Source of the DNA: Ruegeria sp. THAF57
GTDB taxonomy: Bacteria; Pseudomonadota; Alphaproteobacteria; Rhodobacterales; Rhodobacteraceae
DNA: 64,000 bases
NCBI RefSeq assembly: GCF_903914075.1
Contig: NZ_CAIWNQ010000003.1
Location: 248,001 to 312,000 of the forward strand
Direction of reading: 5' to 3'
Shown in pieces: positions 9,445 to 18,062 of the stretch. Position numbers and translations under genes: made by a program. The notes beneath the pieces are model-generated. The model had not been told where the DNA came from. It searched no databases and saw only the letters and a list, made by a program, of their open reading frames with translations. Within the stretch, counting starts at the first letter, position 1, and every line of letters begins with the position of its first letter.

Positions 9445-9866
9445 CAGATCACCCCCCACATGTGGCGCAGAACCGCGAGTGTGATTGCACCGGCAGCGAT
9501 GTAGATAACCGTTGCCACAATTCCGCGCAGCGAGAAACGCGATATTCCACAGACCCCATGTCCCGACGTGCATCCATTGGCGATCCGGGTGCCGATCCCA
9601 ACCAGCAGTCCCGCGAAAATGATGACAGCAATATTGCCGGTCAGATGGGTCTGCGGTGTGGGTGACATCAACGGGCGAAGAAGCAAGGGCATTCCTACAA
9701 GCCCTGCAACAAAAACCAGGCGTTCCAAGGTGCGATCACTATTGTCGACCAAGCCGCCCAAGATGCCGCTGGCCCCCATGATCCGGCCATTCCCTAGCAG
9801 ATAAACAGCGGCACCCAGACCAATCAGCAGGCCCCCGGCCAACCCCCAAATCCATTCCAGTTGCAT
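9444..9866 (-). CDS. YeeE/YedE half-transporter, first subunit
   Basis: A 140-residue membrane protein, N-terminal half type of YeeE/YedE. It opens MQLEWIWGLAGGLLIGLGAA and carries the conserved motif RIANGCTSGHGVCGISRFS, where the Cys residues and SGHG line the pathway in characterised family members. It lies 30 bp downstream of the persulfide dioxygenase gene and overlaps the next gene by one base. The gene pair is typical of BigR-type sulfide-responsive operons, where it is thought to move sulfite or thiosulfate. Confidence 0.91.
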   Translation of the reverse strand: MQLEWIWGLAGGLLIGLGAAVYLLGNGRIMGASGILGGLVDNSDRTLERLVFVAGLVGMPLLLRPLMSPTPQTHLTGNIAVIIFAGLLVGIGTRIANGCTSGHGVCGISRFSLRGIVATVIYIAAGAITLAVLRHMWGVI

Positions 9867-9896
9867 GGTTCTTTTTTCTCCACGTATTGGTTGGCT

Positions 9897-10760
9897 TCAC
9901 AGTTTATTCACTGGAATCTTTAGGAAAACATCACCCTCTTTGTCGGCAGGAGGCATCTGCCCCGCGCGCATATTGACCTGAAGAGAAGGCAGGATCAGAC
10001 GGGGCATGCCAAGCGTCGCATCCCGTGCATCGCGCATTTTGACGAACTCCTCGACCGAGCGTCCCTGGCCGATATGAACATTGAGCGCCTTCTGCTCTCC
10101 GACTGTTGTTTCCCACGCATATTCGTCGCGGCCCGGTGCCTTGTAATCATGCCCTACGAAGATGCGTGTCTGATCAGGCAGCGACAGGATTTTCTGGATC
10201 GACGTAAACAGCATTTCCGATGACCCGCCCGGAAAATCGCACCGCGCGGTTCCGAAATCGGGCATGAACAGGGTGTCCCCCACGAAAGCCGCGTCTCCGA
10301 TAACATAGGTCAGACAGGCCGGGGTATGGCCGGGCGTGTGCAGAACATCACCCCGCATTTGACCCACGTGAAAGCTGTCGCCCTCGCGGAACAAGGCGTC
10401 AAACTGACTGCCATCGCGTTGGAACTCGGTCCCTTCATTGAAGATTTTGCCAAATGTCTCCTGAATGGTGACGATCTGATCTCCGATACCGATTTTACCG
10501 CCCAAATTCTGTTGTAGGTAGGGGGCCGCCGACAGGTGATCGGCATGAACATGGCTTTCCAAAATCCATTCGACTTTCAAACCGTTGGCCTGAACATATT
10601 CGATAATCTTATCCGCTGAACTGGTGTCGGTTCGGCCGGATGCATGGTCAAAGTCCAGGACACTGTCGATAATTGCACAGGCCGTCCCCTCGGGTTCCTG
10701 TACTAGGTAGGACACGGTAAACGTATCGGTGTCAAAAAACGCTTTCACCTTCGGTGTCAT
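9897..10760 (-). CDS. ETHE1-like persulfide dioxygenase (MBL fold, Blh-type)
   Basis: A 287-residue metallo-beta-lactamase fold hydrolase. Metal ligands are visible in ESHVHADHLSAAPYL (HxHxDH), LHTPGHTPACLTYV and IFVGHDYKAPG, the pattern of ETHE1/Blh persulfide dioxygenases, which oxidise glutathione persulfide to sulfite. It is the first gene of the operon with two YeeE halves and the DUF442 protein, matching the BigR operon of plant-associated bacteria. No ArsR-type regulator or sulfide:quinone reductase lies beside it. Specificity is inferred from context. Confidence 0.9.
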   Translation of the reverse strand: MTPKVKAFFDTDTFTVSYLVQEPEGTACAIIDSVLDFDHASGRTDTSSADKIIEYVQANGLKVEWILESHVHADHLSAAPYLQQNLGGKIGIGDQIVTIQETFGKIFNEGTEFQRDGSQFDALFREGDSFHVGQMRGDVLHTPGHTPACLTYVIGDAAFVGDTLFMPDFGTARCDFPGGSSEMLFTSIQKILSLPDQTRIFVGHDYKAPGRDEYAWETTVGEQKALNVHIGQGRSVEEFVKMRDARDATLGMPRLILPSLQVNMRAGQMPPADKEGDVFLKIPVNKL

Positions 10761-11006
10761 TTTGCCCTCCGTCAGACTGCCTTATTCGTATATCAATTTC
10801 GGAATGTATAGTGATAAAGAATCCGTGAATTGATGTTTGTCAAGGCAGGGTAATTCAGATCGGCCTAGAATTTAACCATTCCGCAGGTGACTGCCGAAAC
10901 CGTATTTCAGACAGGCGGGTTTTTGCGTGTCGTCGGGTTAAGGTCAGCAGGTCTTAAATCGGTTACCTATATGTGGGTAGATAACGCACCATTTGGGAGG
11001 ATGGAG
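10761..11006. promoter_or_regulatory. Divergent promoter region of the persulfide operon
   Basis: About 245 bases between two divergent genes. An AT-rich stretch at about 10785-10825 holds GTATATC and GTATAGTG elements spaced like an operator or -10 region, close in front of the persulfide dioxygenase gene. Sulfide-responsive ArsR-type repressors (BigR/YgaV/SqrR) bind AT-rich palindromes in this position in related operons, but I cannot match a consensus with confidence. For the plus-strand gene, GGGAGG at 10995-11000 is a clear ribosome binding site. Confidence 0.35.
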
Positions 11007-11222
11007 ATGTCTACAATTAATTTATATTCCGAAGCCGAGCAGCTTGAAGAAAAGTTGCAGGGTGCGTGTCTTGAAACCCGTCTGGCGCTTCAGCCAAGCG
11101 TGACAAGGGTAATTGAACGGATGCGCCAGCAGGGTGTACATGTCCCCTCGCGCTTGCGTCGGCTGGATGCAGCCTTGTGTGAGGACGCGATGGAGGCTCA
11201 GTTCGATAATCTGCCTGTTTAG
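11007..11222 (+). CDS. Small hypothetical protein (71 aa)
   Basis: Unrecognised. The frame is open from 10887, but the ATG at 11007 follows GGGAGG by six bases and gives MSTINLYSEAEQLEEKLQ, a helical charged start, so this start is preferred. The product is soluble, with no membrane segment or metal motif; RVIERMRQQGVHVPSRLRRL is a basic amphipathic stretch. Its good ribosome binding site and protein-like composition argue that it is real. It converges on the membrane protein gene at 11232 with only 9 bp between stops. Confidence 0.65.
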   Translation: MSTINLYSEAEQLEEKLQGACLETRLALQPSVTRVIERMRQQGVHVPSRLRRLDAALCEDAMEAQFDNLPV

Positions 11223-11231
11223 GCTATGGGA

Positions 11232-11450
11232 TTAACTGAACGAGATACCCAGAATAACCAGCATCAGCCCGATCACGGACAGAAAGAGTGAGGCCAGATT
11301 CCAAGGCAATACTCCCTGAACAGTCGCGCGCAGTTCGTCATCGGACAGACCGGACTTTCGCGCTTTCATCACGTGCAGGATGCACCAGACGAGTCCCAAC
11401 AGTCCGGCAAGCGACAGGGCGGCTCCGCCCCAGGTGATGATTTCGAACAT
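11232..11450 (-). CDS. Small inner membrane protein (72 aa)
   Basis: A two-helix membrane protein of unknown function: helix 1 about residues 4-24 (IITWGGAALSLAGLLGLVWC), a cytoplasmic basic loop (MKARKSGLSDDELRATVQGV) and helix 2 about 50-71 (LASLFLSVIGLMLVILGISF). The frame runs upstream to 11621, but that extension is arginine-rich, unlike the rest, and overlaps the divergent DUF2312 gene. The ATG at 11450 (MFEIITWGG) is the natural start; 11462 is an alternative. Confidence 0.75.
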   Translation of the reverse strand: MFEIITWGGAALSLAGLLGLVWCILHVMKARKSGLSDDELRATVQGVLPWNLASLFLSVIGLMLVILGISFS

Positions 11451-11610
11451 GGTTTTCCGCATCAGGCCAAAGAGTTTCTTTGCGCTTATCGGATACCCGT
11501 GCATCGCACAAGTCCGATGCCCGATTGTCCGCTTGCGGCGGGTGCTGCGGCCATGTATCCGGCTTAGTGCCGACTTGCGGCAACAGACTTCAGCCTCTGG
11601 GAGAGAATAA

Positions 11611-11880
11611 ATGGAAGACATGACCGAAGATCAGGCCGCCGCCAACTATCGCGTTACCGCCGGAGAGCTGCGTCAGTTTATCGAACGGTTCGAACGTCTG
11701 GACGCTGAAAAGAAAGACATCGCAGAGCAGCAGAAAGAAGTCATGGCCGAAGCCAAGGCGCGCGGCTACGACACCAAGGTCATGCGCAAGGTAGTTGCTC
11801 TTCGCAAACGTGACAAAGACGATATCGCAGAAGAAGAGGCGGTATTGGAGATGTACAAAGAAGCCTTGGGTATGAGCTGA
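11611..11880 (+). CDS. DUF2312 domain protein
   Basis: An 89-residue, highly charged helical protein typical of alphaproteobacteria. The hallmark stretch is ELRQFIERFERLDAEKKDIA followed by EQQKEVMAEAKARGYD and TKVMRKVVALRKRDKDD. The family is widespread and uncharacterised, with a proposed (unproven) link to DNA- or RNA-related functions such as the GapR group, which shares this fold and binds overtwisted AT-rich DNA. GGGAGA upstream supports the start at 11611; the ATG at 11620 is an alternative. It stands alone and is followed by a 7-bp-stem hairpin. Confidence 0.92.
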   Translation: MEDMTEDQAAANYRVTAGELRQFIERFERLDAEKKDIAEQQKEVMAEAKARGYDTKVMRKVVALRKRDKDDIAEEEAVLEMYKEALGMS

Positions 11881-11895
11881 CGGTTTCGAATTTGT

Positions 11896-11927
11896 GGTGT
11901 CGTTCAGGCTTTGCTTTCTACGACACC
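11896..11927 (+). terminator. Stem-loop after DUF2312 gene
   Basis: GGTGTCG at 11896-11902 pairs with CGACACC at 11921-11927 (18-base loop), 15 bases after the stop codon. There is no clear T-run, so termination is uncertain. Confidence 0.4.
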
Positions 11928-12034
11928 GCGATCTGGGTGGGCAGCCAAACCGGGACTGGTGGATTTCTATCTCGGGTCAAGAAAGGCTGATTGATCGCAG
12001 GTCACAGTACTTGGGCGGGGCAATTTTTCTGGGC

Positions 12035-12910
12035 TCAGGGCCTTAACAACTGGACCCCTGGCATTGATTCCAGCCTTTCAAGATCCTGTTCATAAAGCTC
12101 GGAAAACGCATCCACGATGTCTGTGCTCCAGCCCGGAAGTTCCAGTTCTTCTTCTACAAGCTCCGGTTGGGCGTGATCTTCCAAGATGTCCGCCAGAGCA
12201 TAGCGTAAGCCCGTTTGTTCCCCGTCAGGTCTCGCATTCAAAAGCGCATTCGCCTTTTCTTTTCCCGCTTCATCCAGAAGGGAAAGCAGAAAGTTATACT
12301 CTTTTTCTAGGGTCAGTTCCTCTGGCAGGCCGCACATTCTTCTCAAAATGTCGCCCCAAATCAGAGGCGATTCCTCATTGCTCCACAAGGTGATGTTTAC
12401 GCCCGGAGCCATGTCGCGGATGTCGTCGACCATTCCGATCCAATTCAGGCAGCTCAGGTCTGTATTGCGAATGATATTTTCCCTGTCTTCGTCTGGCAGA
12501 GACATTAGTAGTTTGGGAATAAACGTGCCCGGGTTTCGTAAGGCAAAGAAGAAGTCGATCCGAATGTCTTCGAGCGCCTGATCCAACACGGACATTAGCT
12601 TTCCGGCGCGTGGGTAAAGTTGCCCGTCCTGAATAGCCGCCTTTGAGTCTGCAATCAGTGCATTGCTTTGGAACACGGCCCGGCGAATGCTGGGGTCTGA
12701 TGTCAGGCCTGCGCGAACCTGACTGGTTTCTTCTGGTGTCAGGAACTGCGGCTCGGATGTTGAGAAGGTCGGCTTGAAGGCTTGTTTGTATTGGCGCGGG
12801 CCAAAAGCGGCAACACCATGCTCGGTCAGCACAGACTTGTGGGCTCTCAGGGCTTTTAACACTCTGCCTTCGCCGGTGAATGCGGCTCCTGCGTGGATAG
12901 CAACCTGCAT
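12035..12910 (-). CDS. Hypothetical protein, sulfotransferase-like N-terminus without P-loop
   Basis: An unrecognised 291-residue soluble protein next to the tRNA-Thr gene. It opens MQVAIHAGAAFTGEGRVLKA, which resembles the start of bacterial sulfotransferase-like proteins, but the phosphate-binding Lys-Thr/Ser of a true PAPS loop is replaced (TGEGRVLK). The middle contains FFFALRNPGTFIPKLL, comparable in place to the RNPxxR region of sulfotransferases. The C-terminus is acidic (VEEELELPGWSTD). It could be a degenerate family member with a non-catalytic role. Base composition is like the core genes; it sits just outside the island boundary. Confidence 0.7.
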   Translation of the reverse strand: MQVAIHAGAAFTGEGRVLKALRAHKSVLTEHGVAAFGPRQYKQAFKPTFSTSEPQFLTPEETSQVRAGLTSDPSIRRAVFQSNALIADSKAAIQDGQLYPRAGKLMSVLDQALEDIRIDFFFALRNPGTFIPKLLMSLPDEDRENIIRNTDLSCLNWIGMVDDIRDMAPGVNITLWSNEESPLIWGDILRRMCGLPEELTLEKEYNFLLSLLDEAGKEKANALLNARPDGEQTGLRYALADILEDHAQPELVEEELELPGWSTDIVDAFSELYEQDLERLESMPGVQLLRP

Positions 12911-13093
12911 ATTCGCTTTTTGCCCCTGCCTCTTCTGCCTCGTCTGTCGGGTTACAGGCTGTGTAACTGACAGTCAAACCAGTACGCTGATGTGGCGTGG
13001 CAGGGGCGCCTGACGCTGGGATTCAAAAATCATCGACAAAAGAAAAAAATGAGTCTTGCAGTCCAGAACCAGAGGCAGTAATCGACGTCCAGT

Positions 13094-13169
13094 GCCCCTA
13101 TAGCTCAGCTGGTAGAGCAACTGATTTGTAATCAGTAGGTCCGCGGTTCGAGTCCGTGTGGGGGCACCA
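13094..13169 (+). tRNA. tRNA-Thr (anticodon TGT)
   Basis: A 76-base cloverleaf including encoded CCA. The acceptor stem pairs GCCCCTA with TGGGGGC; the D arm is AGCTC-AGCTGGTA-GAGC; the anticodon arm CTGAT-TTGTAAT-CAG presents TGT; the T arm contains GGTTCGAGTCC. All conserved positions are in place, so it should be functional. Its 3' 47 bases are duplicated at 24861-24907, marking it as the attachment site of a genomic island. Confidence 0.97.
13123..13169 (+). repeat. attL-like direct repeat (tRNA-Thr 3' half)
   Basis: Left copy of the 47-bp direct repeat, forming the 3' part of the intact tRNA-Thr gene from the anticodon stem to CCA. Confidence 0.85.
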
Positions 13170-13192
13170 CTTCAACCGATTGACCGGAAACG

Positions 13193-13232
13193 AAAAACCG
13201 CTGAGCGAAGCTTGGCGGTTTTCGGTTTTTTC
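13193..13232 (+). terminator. Rho-independent terminator after tRNA-Thr
   Basis: AAAACCGC (13194-13201) pairs with GCGGTTTT (13215-13222) around a 13-base loop, followed by CGGTTTTTT. This is a good intrinsic terminator 24 bases after the tRNA. It lies inside the island, so it came with the inserted DNA or was retained from an earlier insertion. Confidence 0.75.
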
Positions 13233-13539
13233 AAACGTTTTTCAAACATTGTCTAAATTTCTGCGTTTTTGGTCGGCATGATGTAACCGTGACTTTGATG
13301 CAGTGTTACCAGTCTCATGTTCGGGCTGCGCAACATCTCAAACCGTAAGCGCAGGAAAAATAACTAAACCGCCGAAAATACCGCTCACGCTACATATAGT
13401 TGGTTGATGAACACACAGAAGAATTTATTGTGGTATGTAAGCCTGTATGAGCGTTCGAGTCGTCGCCCGTGGCAACGATTGTGCTGAAGCCAAAGTACGA
13501 CAAAGCAGTCTACGTTCGGGAATTCTGTAGGAGTTGAGT

Positions 13540-14366
13540 ATGAAGTTCGATGAATTGTTGGAGACTCTGGGCGCCCCGACTAAGTCAGGTGAAAATTGGG
13601 CTGTTTATCGTGGAGATTGTGTGGAGTTGCTTGCCCAGATGCCAGCGGCATCAATTCCTCTCACGGTCACTTCTCCGCCTACAACATCGGGAAATCGTAT
13701 GAAGAAGTACGCGATGTAGGGGAGTACATAGATTGGTGCGAGAATTGGATAGAACTTACCCATCGCATCACGACATCCTCAGGATCGTTTTGGCTTAACC
13801 TTGGCTATTTGTCTTTGCCAGATCGGGCAAAAGCGATTCCGATTCCATACCTTTTATGGGACCGTGTACCATTTTATCTGATTCAGGAGGTTGTTTGGAA
13901 CTACGGGGCTGGGGTTGCCGCCCGCACATCATTTTCTCCGCGAAACGAGAAATTCTTGTGGTATGTCCGCGACCCAGAAAACTATACATTTAACTTGGAT
14001 GATGTGCGTGACCCCAACGTAAAGTATCCAAACCAAAGAAAAAACGGGAAGCTAAGATGCAATCCGCTTGCAAAAAACCCGTCTGATGTTTGGCAATTTC
14101 CAAAGGTTACCTCCGGCAAGAATCGTTCTTCGAAAGAGCGGACTCCGCACCCAGCTCAATTCCCAACAGCGGTTGTGGACAGGATAATCAAAGCATGTAG
14201 CAACCCTGGAGATGTGATCCTCGATCCGTTTATGGGTTCAGGTTCACTGGCGGAGGCAGCTCTGCGCGCAGGACGCAAAGCCGTCGGGTTCGAAATCAAC
14301 GCTGACTATGTTGACCTGACGGCAGAGCGCCTAAAAGTGGCCTTCGCTCAGCCAGAACTGCTATAA
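13540..14366 (+). pseudogene. Beta-class site-specific DNA methyltransferase, frameshifted in the catalytic motif
   Basis: An adenine-N6 or cytosine-N4 DNA methyltransferase of about 275 residues. The first frame gives MKFDELLETLGAPTKSGENW and reaches LTVTSPP; the second frame resumes YNIGKSYEEVRDVGEYIDW and runs to the end, with the SAM-binding motif VILDPFMGSGSLAEAALRAG near the C-terminus. The motif order (TSPPY before DPFMGSG) defines the beta class. Joining the frames needs one extra T at 13680/13681, exactly at the tyrosine of TSPPY. TAGGAG upstream supports the start. Either this is an inactivated island gene or a single-base assembly error. No cognate restriction enzyme is visible nearby. 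Confidence 0.85.
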
Positions 14367-14660
14367 AGCCGCTTTAGCTTGTACCTGTCGCTCTCTGGAC
14401 GCAGTCGAGCTTGCTGACCTGTTGCAGCTTTTTGCCCAATCCAATCTGTGTGATCGAGCCACCCAAATCTGATCAATTTCACTTTTGGAAGACCGTTGGT
14501 TCCGAACTTTTCGAAATTTACCGTCGACGCAGTCATTCACTGCAGTTTGCGCGAGCGTCTGCTTTCGGCGGATTCGGTCCTTGGTCGAATTTCTTTGCAA
14601 CTACTGACGTGCGGACAAACCTGCCTTTGACATCCCCAGATCGGACGTCCGCTCTCGAAA

Positions 14661-14780
14661 CTACAGGTTCAAATACGCCGACGCATCTTCATCAGACCAG
14701 TCGTTCGTTTTATCCACCAAATCGAGCGGCGGGCCAGCTGTGGTAAGGAGCACCTCAGCCAATGCGGTTGTTTCCCAGAA
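14661..14780 (-). pseudogene. Protein-like C-terminal remnant in the 14367-14836 gap
   Basis: The 470 bases between the methyltransferase and DUF3604 hold no full gene. On the minus strand a 39-codon frame without a plausible start reads ETTALAEVLLTTAG, PPLDLVDKTNDW, SDEDASAYLNL and then a stop. Its composition looks like the end of a real protein (helical, then acidic), so I regard it as the possible tail of a lost gene. No family was recognised. Confidence 0.3.
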
Positions 14781-14836
14781 TCATCATTTAGGGTCTAAGC
14801 TGATCATGAATGGTTTTGCCATGTAAACTAAGCCCG

Positions 14837-16750
14837 CTATTCGGCGTTGTACCAAATTGGTGACGTATAAGCGCGGTCCTGAACTTCCGCGGGAACAGCC
14901 TCGGGCAGCGGGATATCGTAGAAAGCGGCGTCGATAGTCGTCCAACGTGGTTTTGGAATTTCGATCACCCTCACGTAAAAAAACGCGTTGTTATCCGGAT
15001 CAAACTCTGGGTCTTGCCAATACGCGGCAAGCTCTACGGAACCGATTGAGTTGCTGTAGGTGGCGTTCTCAATATCTACGGTCGAGCCCACAGGTTCGCG
15101 TGCGCGCCCATCTTCTCCGATCTCACGACCGTCAGAGACCGCCACGTCAAAAATTCGCTCGTGGGTCTCGCCACTCTGATCGATCCAACCTTTGATGATC
15201 TGGACACGGTCGAGGTTTGCACCATCCGGATCGCGCAGCGCACGTACCAGAAAGCCGGGGACCGCCCCATCAGGCGCGTTCTTCAGGTCACCGCCCATTG
15301 GCACGCCATTCTGATACCCGTTGGAAACAAAGTCCGACGCGTACAGATCTTCGGCGTCGAAATCCCAACCACCAAAGACGCGGACCCGCATTCTCGGCCC
15401 GGTTGTGGCATAGGCCTCCTTGCGCTTGATGGCACCGTGGACTTCTTCGCGCGTGTTGTCGCGGGCCCAAACAGCCGTAAGGCCCGCAGCCGACTCCTGC
15501 GCCGTAATGATACGCAATGCCGGATCTTCCGCCGGAATTACATCAAAGTTGTGACGGCTCGCCGAAGGCTCCGTATGTTGGTACTTGCCAAAGTAGTTGT
15601 CCTCGCGCGTGGTCGGCAGGGCGGTATGCGTGTCCGTCGTACCGTAGAAGCCGAACTTGAACGGGTTAACGCCTGTCTCGCGCTGCACCTCAAGCCCGAC
15701 CTTCAAGGCGGAACGCCCATATTCGTAGCGCAGCATTTCAGGTGTCTTTGCAACGGTGCCCGAGATATTTGCGACATCCCAGGTTTCAAAATCCGCAAAC
15801 TCATCATCGGGCGACAGGTACGGATGCGTTTCCTCATCTCCCTTGATCTGGGTGACCTCATGCATGGGCTCCCAACGAATACGTTTGGCGGCGTATTCCG
15901 CATCCATGGGTGACCCGTCAAACTTGGTCGGCGCGAACATTATACCGTTGGATATGTTGCCGTTATGGGGAACGGACACGGCGCTTCCGCCTGTCGCGTC
16001 TTCGTAGGCGGCCAGATAATCCCACAGCCGCTCAGGGTCCTCACTTTCAAAAAAGGGCAATGGGCGGGTTCGACTGGTCTTATCAGCACCATCCCCAAAA
16101 ATCACGACGCGATGAAGGTTGTCACCACGTGGTGTCGATGTCCATTCGTATCCCGCCAACGATGTAAAAACGCCGGGTTCGTAGTACTCGTCGACAGTTT
16201 CCACGATCTGTTGCCAGAGGTCGCCGTCCAAACCCAAACCTGCCGTTGGGTCCCGGCCTTCGATTGACGCAATTTCGATGATGTCGGCAAACGCCTCCAT
16301 CCGGCCTTCCTGCCCAGAATTGAACCTTTCATAAGTCAGGCGGCCCCAGTCGTCGGCCAAAAGCCTAGGGTCTGCCGCGCGAATGGCGGTCGCAAGACCC
16401 AGCATTTCCGCATGCTCGGTGATCGCAAGGAAATCGAGGGGCCTGATGAGCTGAACAGGCTGCCCGGTATTCGAGGTTATTCTCTCTCCTCGCGCAACGC
16501 GAAAAGCGTCATGGATGTTCAGCGATGTTCCCACCAGCCCTGCGTCGAACGAAATTTCAGTGTGAAAATGCAAATCTCCAAAGAGAACTTGATCGGGGTA
16601 AGACCGATCAACAAACGGAGAGTAGGTCTGCGCAGGGACCACAGCTTCAGGAGGAACTTCGCCTTCAAAGCCTACAGCTTGTGTTCCCAATGAAAACGCT
16701 AAGGCGGTTGTAGCATGCAACAAAAACGTGGGTTCAAATTGAGTTCTCAT
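14837..16750 (-). CDS. DUF3604 domain protein (PHP-like, exported)
   Basis: A 637-residue protein of the DUF3604 family, common in marine bacteria and without an assigned reaction. Residues 1-25 look like a signal peptide (FLLHATTALAFSLGTQAVGF). A PHP-type metal motif follows (VLFGDLHFHTEISFDAGLVG), with FLAITEHAEMLGL supplying further His/Glu ligands, and FYGTTDTHTALPT later. The C-terminal domain includes RMRVRVFGGWDFDAEDLY. The fold suggests a metal-dependent phosphoesterase or related hydrolase acting in the periplasm. It stands alone in the island, transcribed away from the ABC-type gene at 17107. Confidence 0.9.
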   Translation of the reverse strand: MRTQFEPTFLLHATTALAFSLGTQAVGFEGEVPPEAVVPAQTYSPFVDRSYPDQVLFGDLHFHTEISFDAGLVGTSLNIHDAFRVARGERITSNTGQPVQLIRPLDFLAITEHAEMLGLATAIRAADPRLLADDWGRLTYERFNSGQEGRMEAFADIIEIASIEGRDPTAGLGLDGDLWQQIVETVDEYYEPGVFTSLAGYEWTSTPRGDNLHRVVIFGDGADKTSRTRPLPFFESEDPERLWDYLAAYEDATGGSAVSVPHNGNISNGIMFAPTKFDGSPMDAEYAAKRIRWEPMHEVTQIKGDEETHPYLSPDDEFADFETWDVANISGTVAKTPEMLRYEYGRSALKVGLEVQRETGVNPFKFGFYGTTDTHTALPTTREDNYFGKYQHTEPSASRHNFDVIPAEDPALRIITAQESAAGLTAVWARDNTREEVHGAIKRKEAYATTGPRMRVRVFGGWDFDAEDLYASDFVSNGYQNGVPMGGDLKNAPDGAVPGFLVRALRDPDGANLDRVQIIKGWIDQSGETHERIFDVAVSDGREIGEDGRAREPVGSTVDIENATYSNSIGSVELAAYWQDPEFDPDNNAFFYVRVIEIPKPRWTTIDAAFYDIPLPEAVPAEVQDRAYTSPIWYNAE

Positions 16751-17106
16751 GACTGCCCCCCAGACAAAAAAACTAATGCCGCAGTGTATGAAAAAATATG
16801 CAAAAAATCAAATATTCAGGTGGGTGAGGCGCGTGATCCGGGATCCGAGCTTAACGGTTGGAGTGGTGAACTTGCGCAGCAGTTGGCACGTCTGCGCCAG
16901 ACCAGAACTGGGGATCAGTGACCGCCCCTATTTCCGCAAAATTTATTAAAAGTCGTTGATTTTTAAAGAGTTTACGGGCTCAAAACTCATTACAACTGCT
17001 CACCGGAAACGGATCTTTTTATGCGAATGGTACTGAGTGTTACAGTGCGTTCATAACACCTGCATCGTTCAGCAAAGGTGCCGCAAGAAAGTTAGGGGAA
17101 CGTGAA
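16751..17106. other. Intergenic region between DUF3604 and the ABC membrane gene
   Basis: About 355 bases. The right part is AT-rich (TTTATTAAAAGTCGTTGATT near 16941) and probably holds the promoter of the gene at 17107; AGGGGAA at 17093-17099 is its ribosome binding site. The left part keeps short open frames with protein-like pieces, none convincing. Confidence 0.4.
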
Positions 17107-18027
17107 GTGATTGAATTTTATAGATCCATTTGGAGAACAACGGGACAGCGACAGATGGTTAACATCTTGCTGTCGCTGGCCATTGCCGCCCTGGCGGCGT
17201 TTCCTCTGAATTACCAAAAGGAAATCGTGAACGGGCTGACCGAAAAGAAAATAAGCCCCGCAGGATTGCTGTGGCTCGGCGTTGCAATGGGTGGAGTGAT
17301 CATCCTGAGCCTCGCGCTGAAATGGGTGCTGGGTTACCTATCGAGCGTTCTGGGCGAAGACATGATCCGCAAACTTCGCAAGCGCATTTGCAATCTGTCG
17401 CGCGAAACCCCCGCAGGGGCTGAGAAAGTTGCCTATGGTGCCAAGGCCACAATGGTGTCGGCCGAAGCCGAACAAGTGGGAAAGTTCTCGGGAAGCGCTT
17501 TGTCTGAACCCATCGTACAGGCCGGAACCCTTGTTGTGATCGTCGGATACATTGCAGCCAATCAACCCTCTCTGGGGCTGATTGCAATCGGTATGATTAT
17601 CCCTCAGGTGTTTATTGTTCTTCTCGTCCAGACTCGCGTGAACTCCCTTGTGTCAGACAGGGTTCACACATTGCGCAAAGCCACAAACTGGCTTGTTGAC
17701 CCTGATCGCTCGGCCGTGGAAATCACACCTAAATTTGACGAGATCTACGATACCCGTTCTCGGATATTCGTGTGGAAGCTGTCTTCGAAATTTGTACTCA
17801 GCGCCATTAACGGAGCCGGGACGGTGGGGGTTCTTGTCGTGGGCGGTTGGCAGGTTCTGGAAGGCAATACGGATGTCGGCACAGTCGTCGCCGCCACTGT
17901 AGGTTTGACACGTCTTCAGGGCCCGACGCGGCAGCTGATTGCCTTTTATCGACAGGTCAGCGCAACCGCTGTGAAATTTGAACTGCTGCGCGACGCAGGT
18001 GTAGATATGGCTGACGTGCCAAACTGA
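17107..18027 (+). CDS. ABC transporter six-transmembrane domain protein lacking the ATPase
   Basis: A 306-residue protein corresponding only to the transmembrane domain of an ABC exporter. Hydrophobic helices are at about 18-36, 52-78, 135-152, 157-175, 235-255 and near 262; family-like text includes LSSVLGEDMIRKLRKRICNL and AATVGLTRLQGPTRQLIAFY. The chain stops where the nucleotide-binding domain would begin; no Walker motif follows in any frame, and no separate ATPase gene is in the island. Start is GTG at 17107 after AGGGGAA. It is unclear whether it works with an ATPase encoded elsewhere or has a different job. Confidence 0.82.
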   Translation: MIEFYRSIWRTTGQRQMVNILLSLAIAALAAFPLNYQKEIVNGLTEKKISPAGLLWLGVAMGGVIILSLALKWVLGYLSSVLGEDMIRKLRKRICNLSRETPAGAEKVAYGAKATMVSAEAEQVGKFSGSALSEPIVQAGTLVVIVGYIAANQPSLGLIAIGMIIPQVFIVLLVQTRVNSLVSDRVHTLRKATNWLVDPDRSAVEITPKFDEIYDTRSRIFVWKLSSKFVLSAINGAGTVGVLVVGGWQVLEGNTDVGTVVAATVGLTRLQGPTRQLIAFYRQVSATAVKFELLRDAGVDMADVPN

Positions 18028-18062
18028 ACTTTGCCCGCCTGTTGTTTCAAGAGGATAAAGCA

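Noticed and set aside
16749..16949. Frame with ELGISDRPYFRKIY, reminiscent of a Cache sensor domain
   Set aside because: The match is short, without flanking domain sequence, and overlaps the DUF3604 start region; probably chance.
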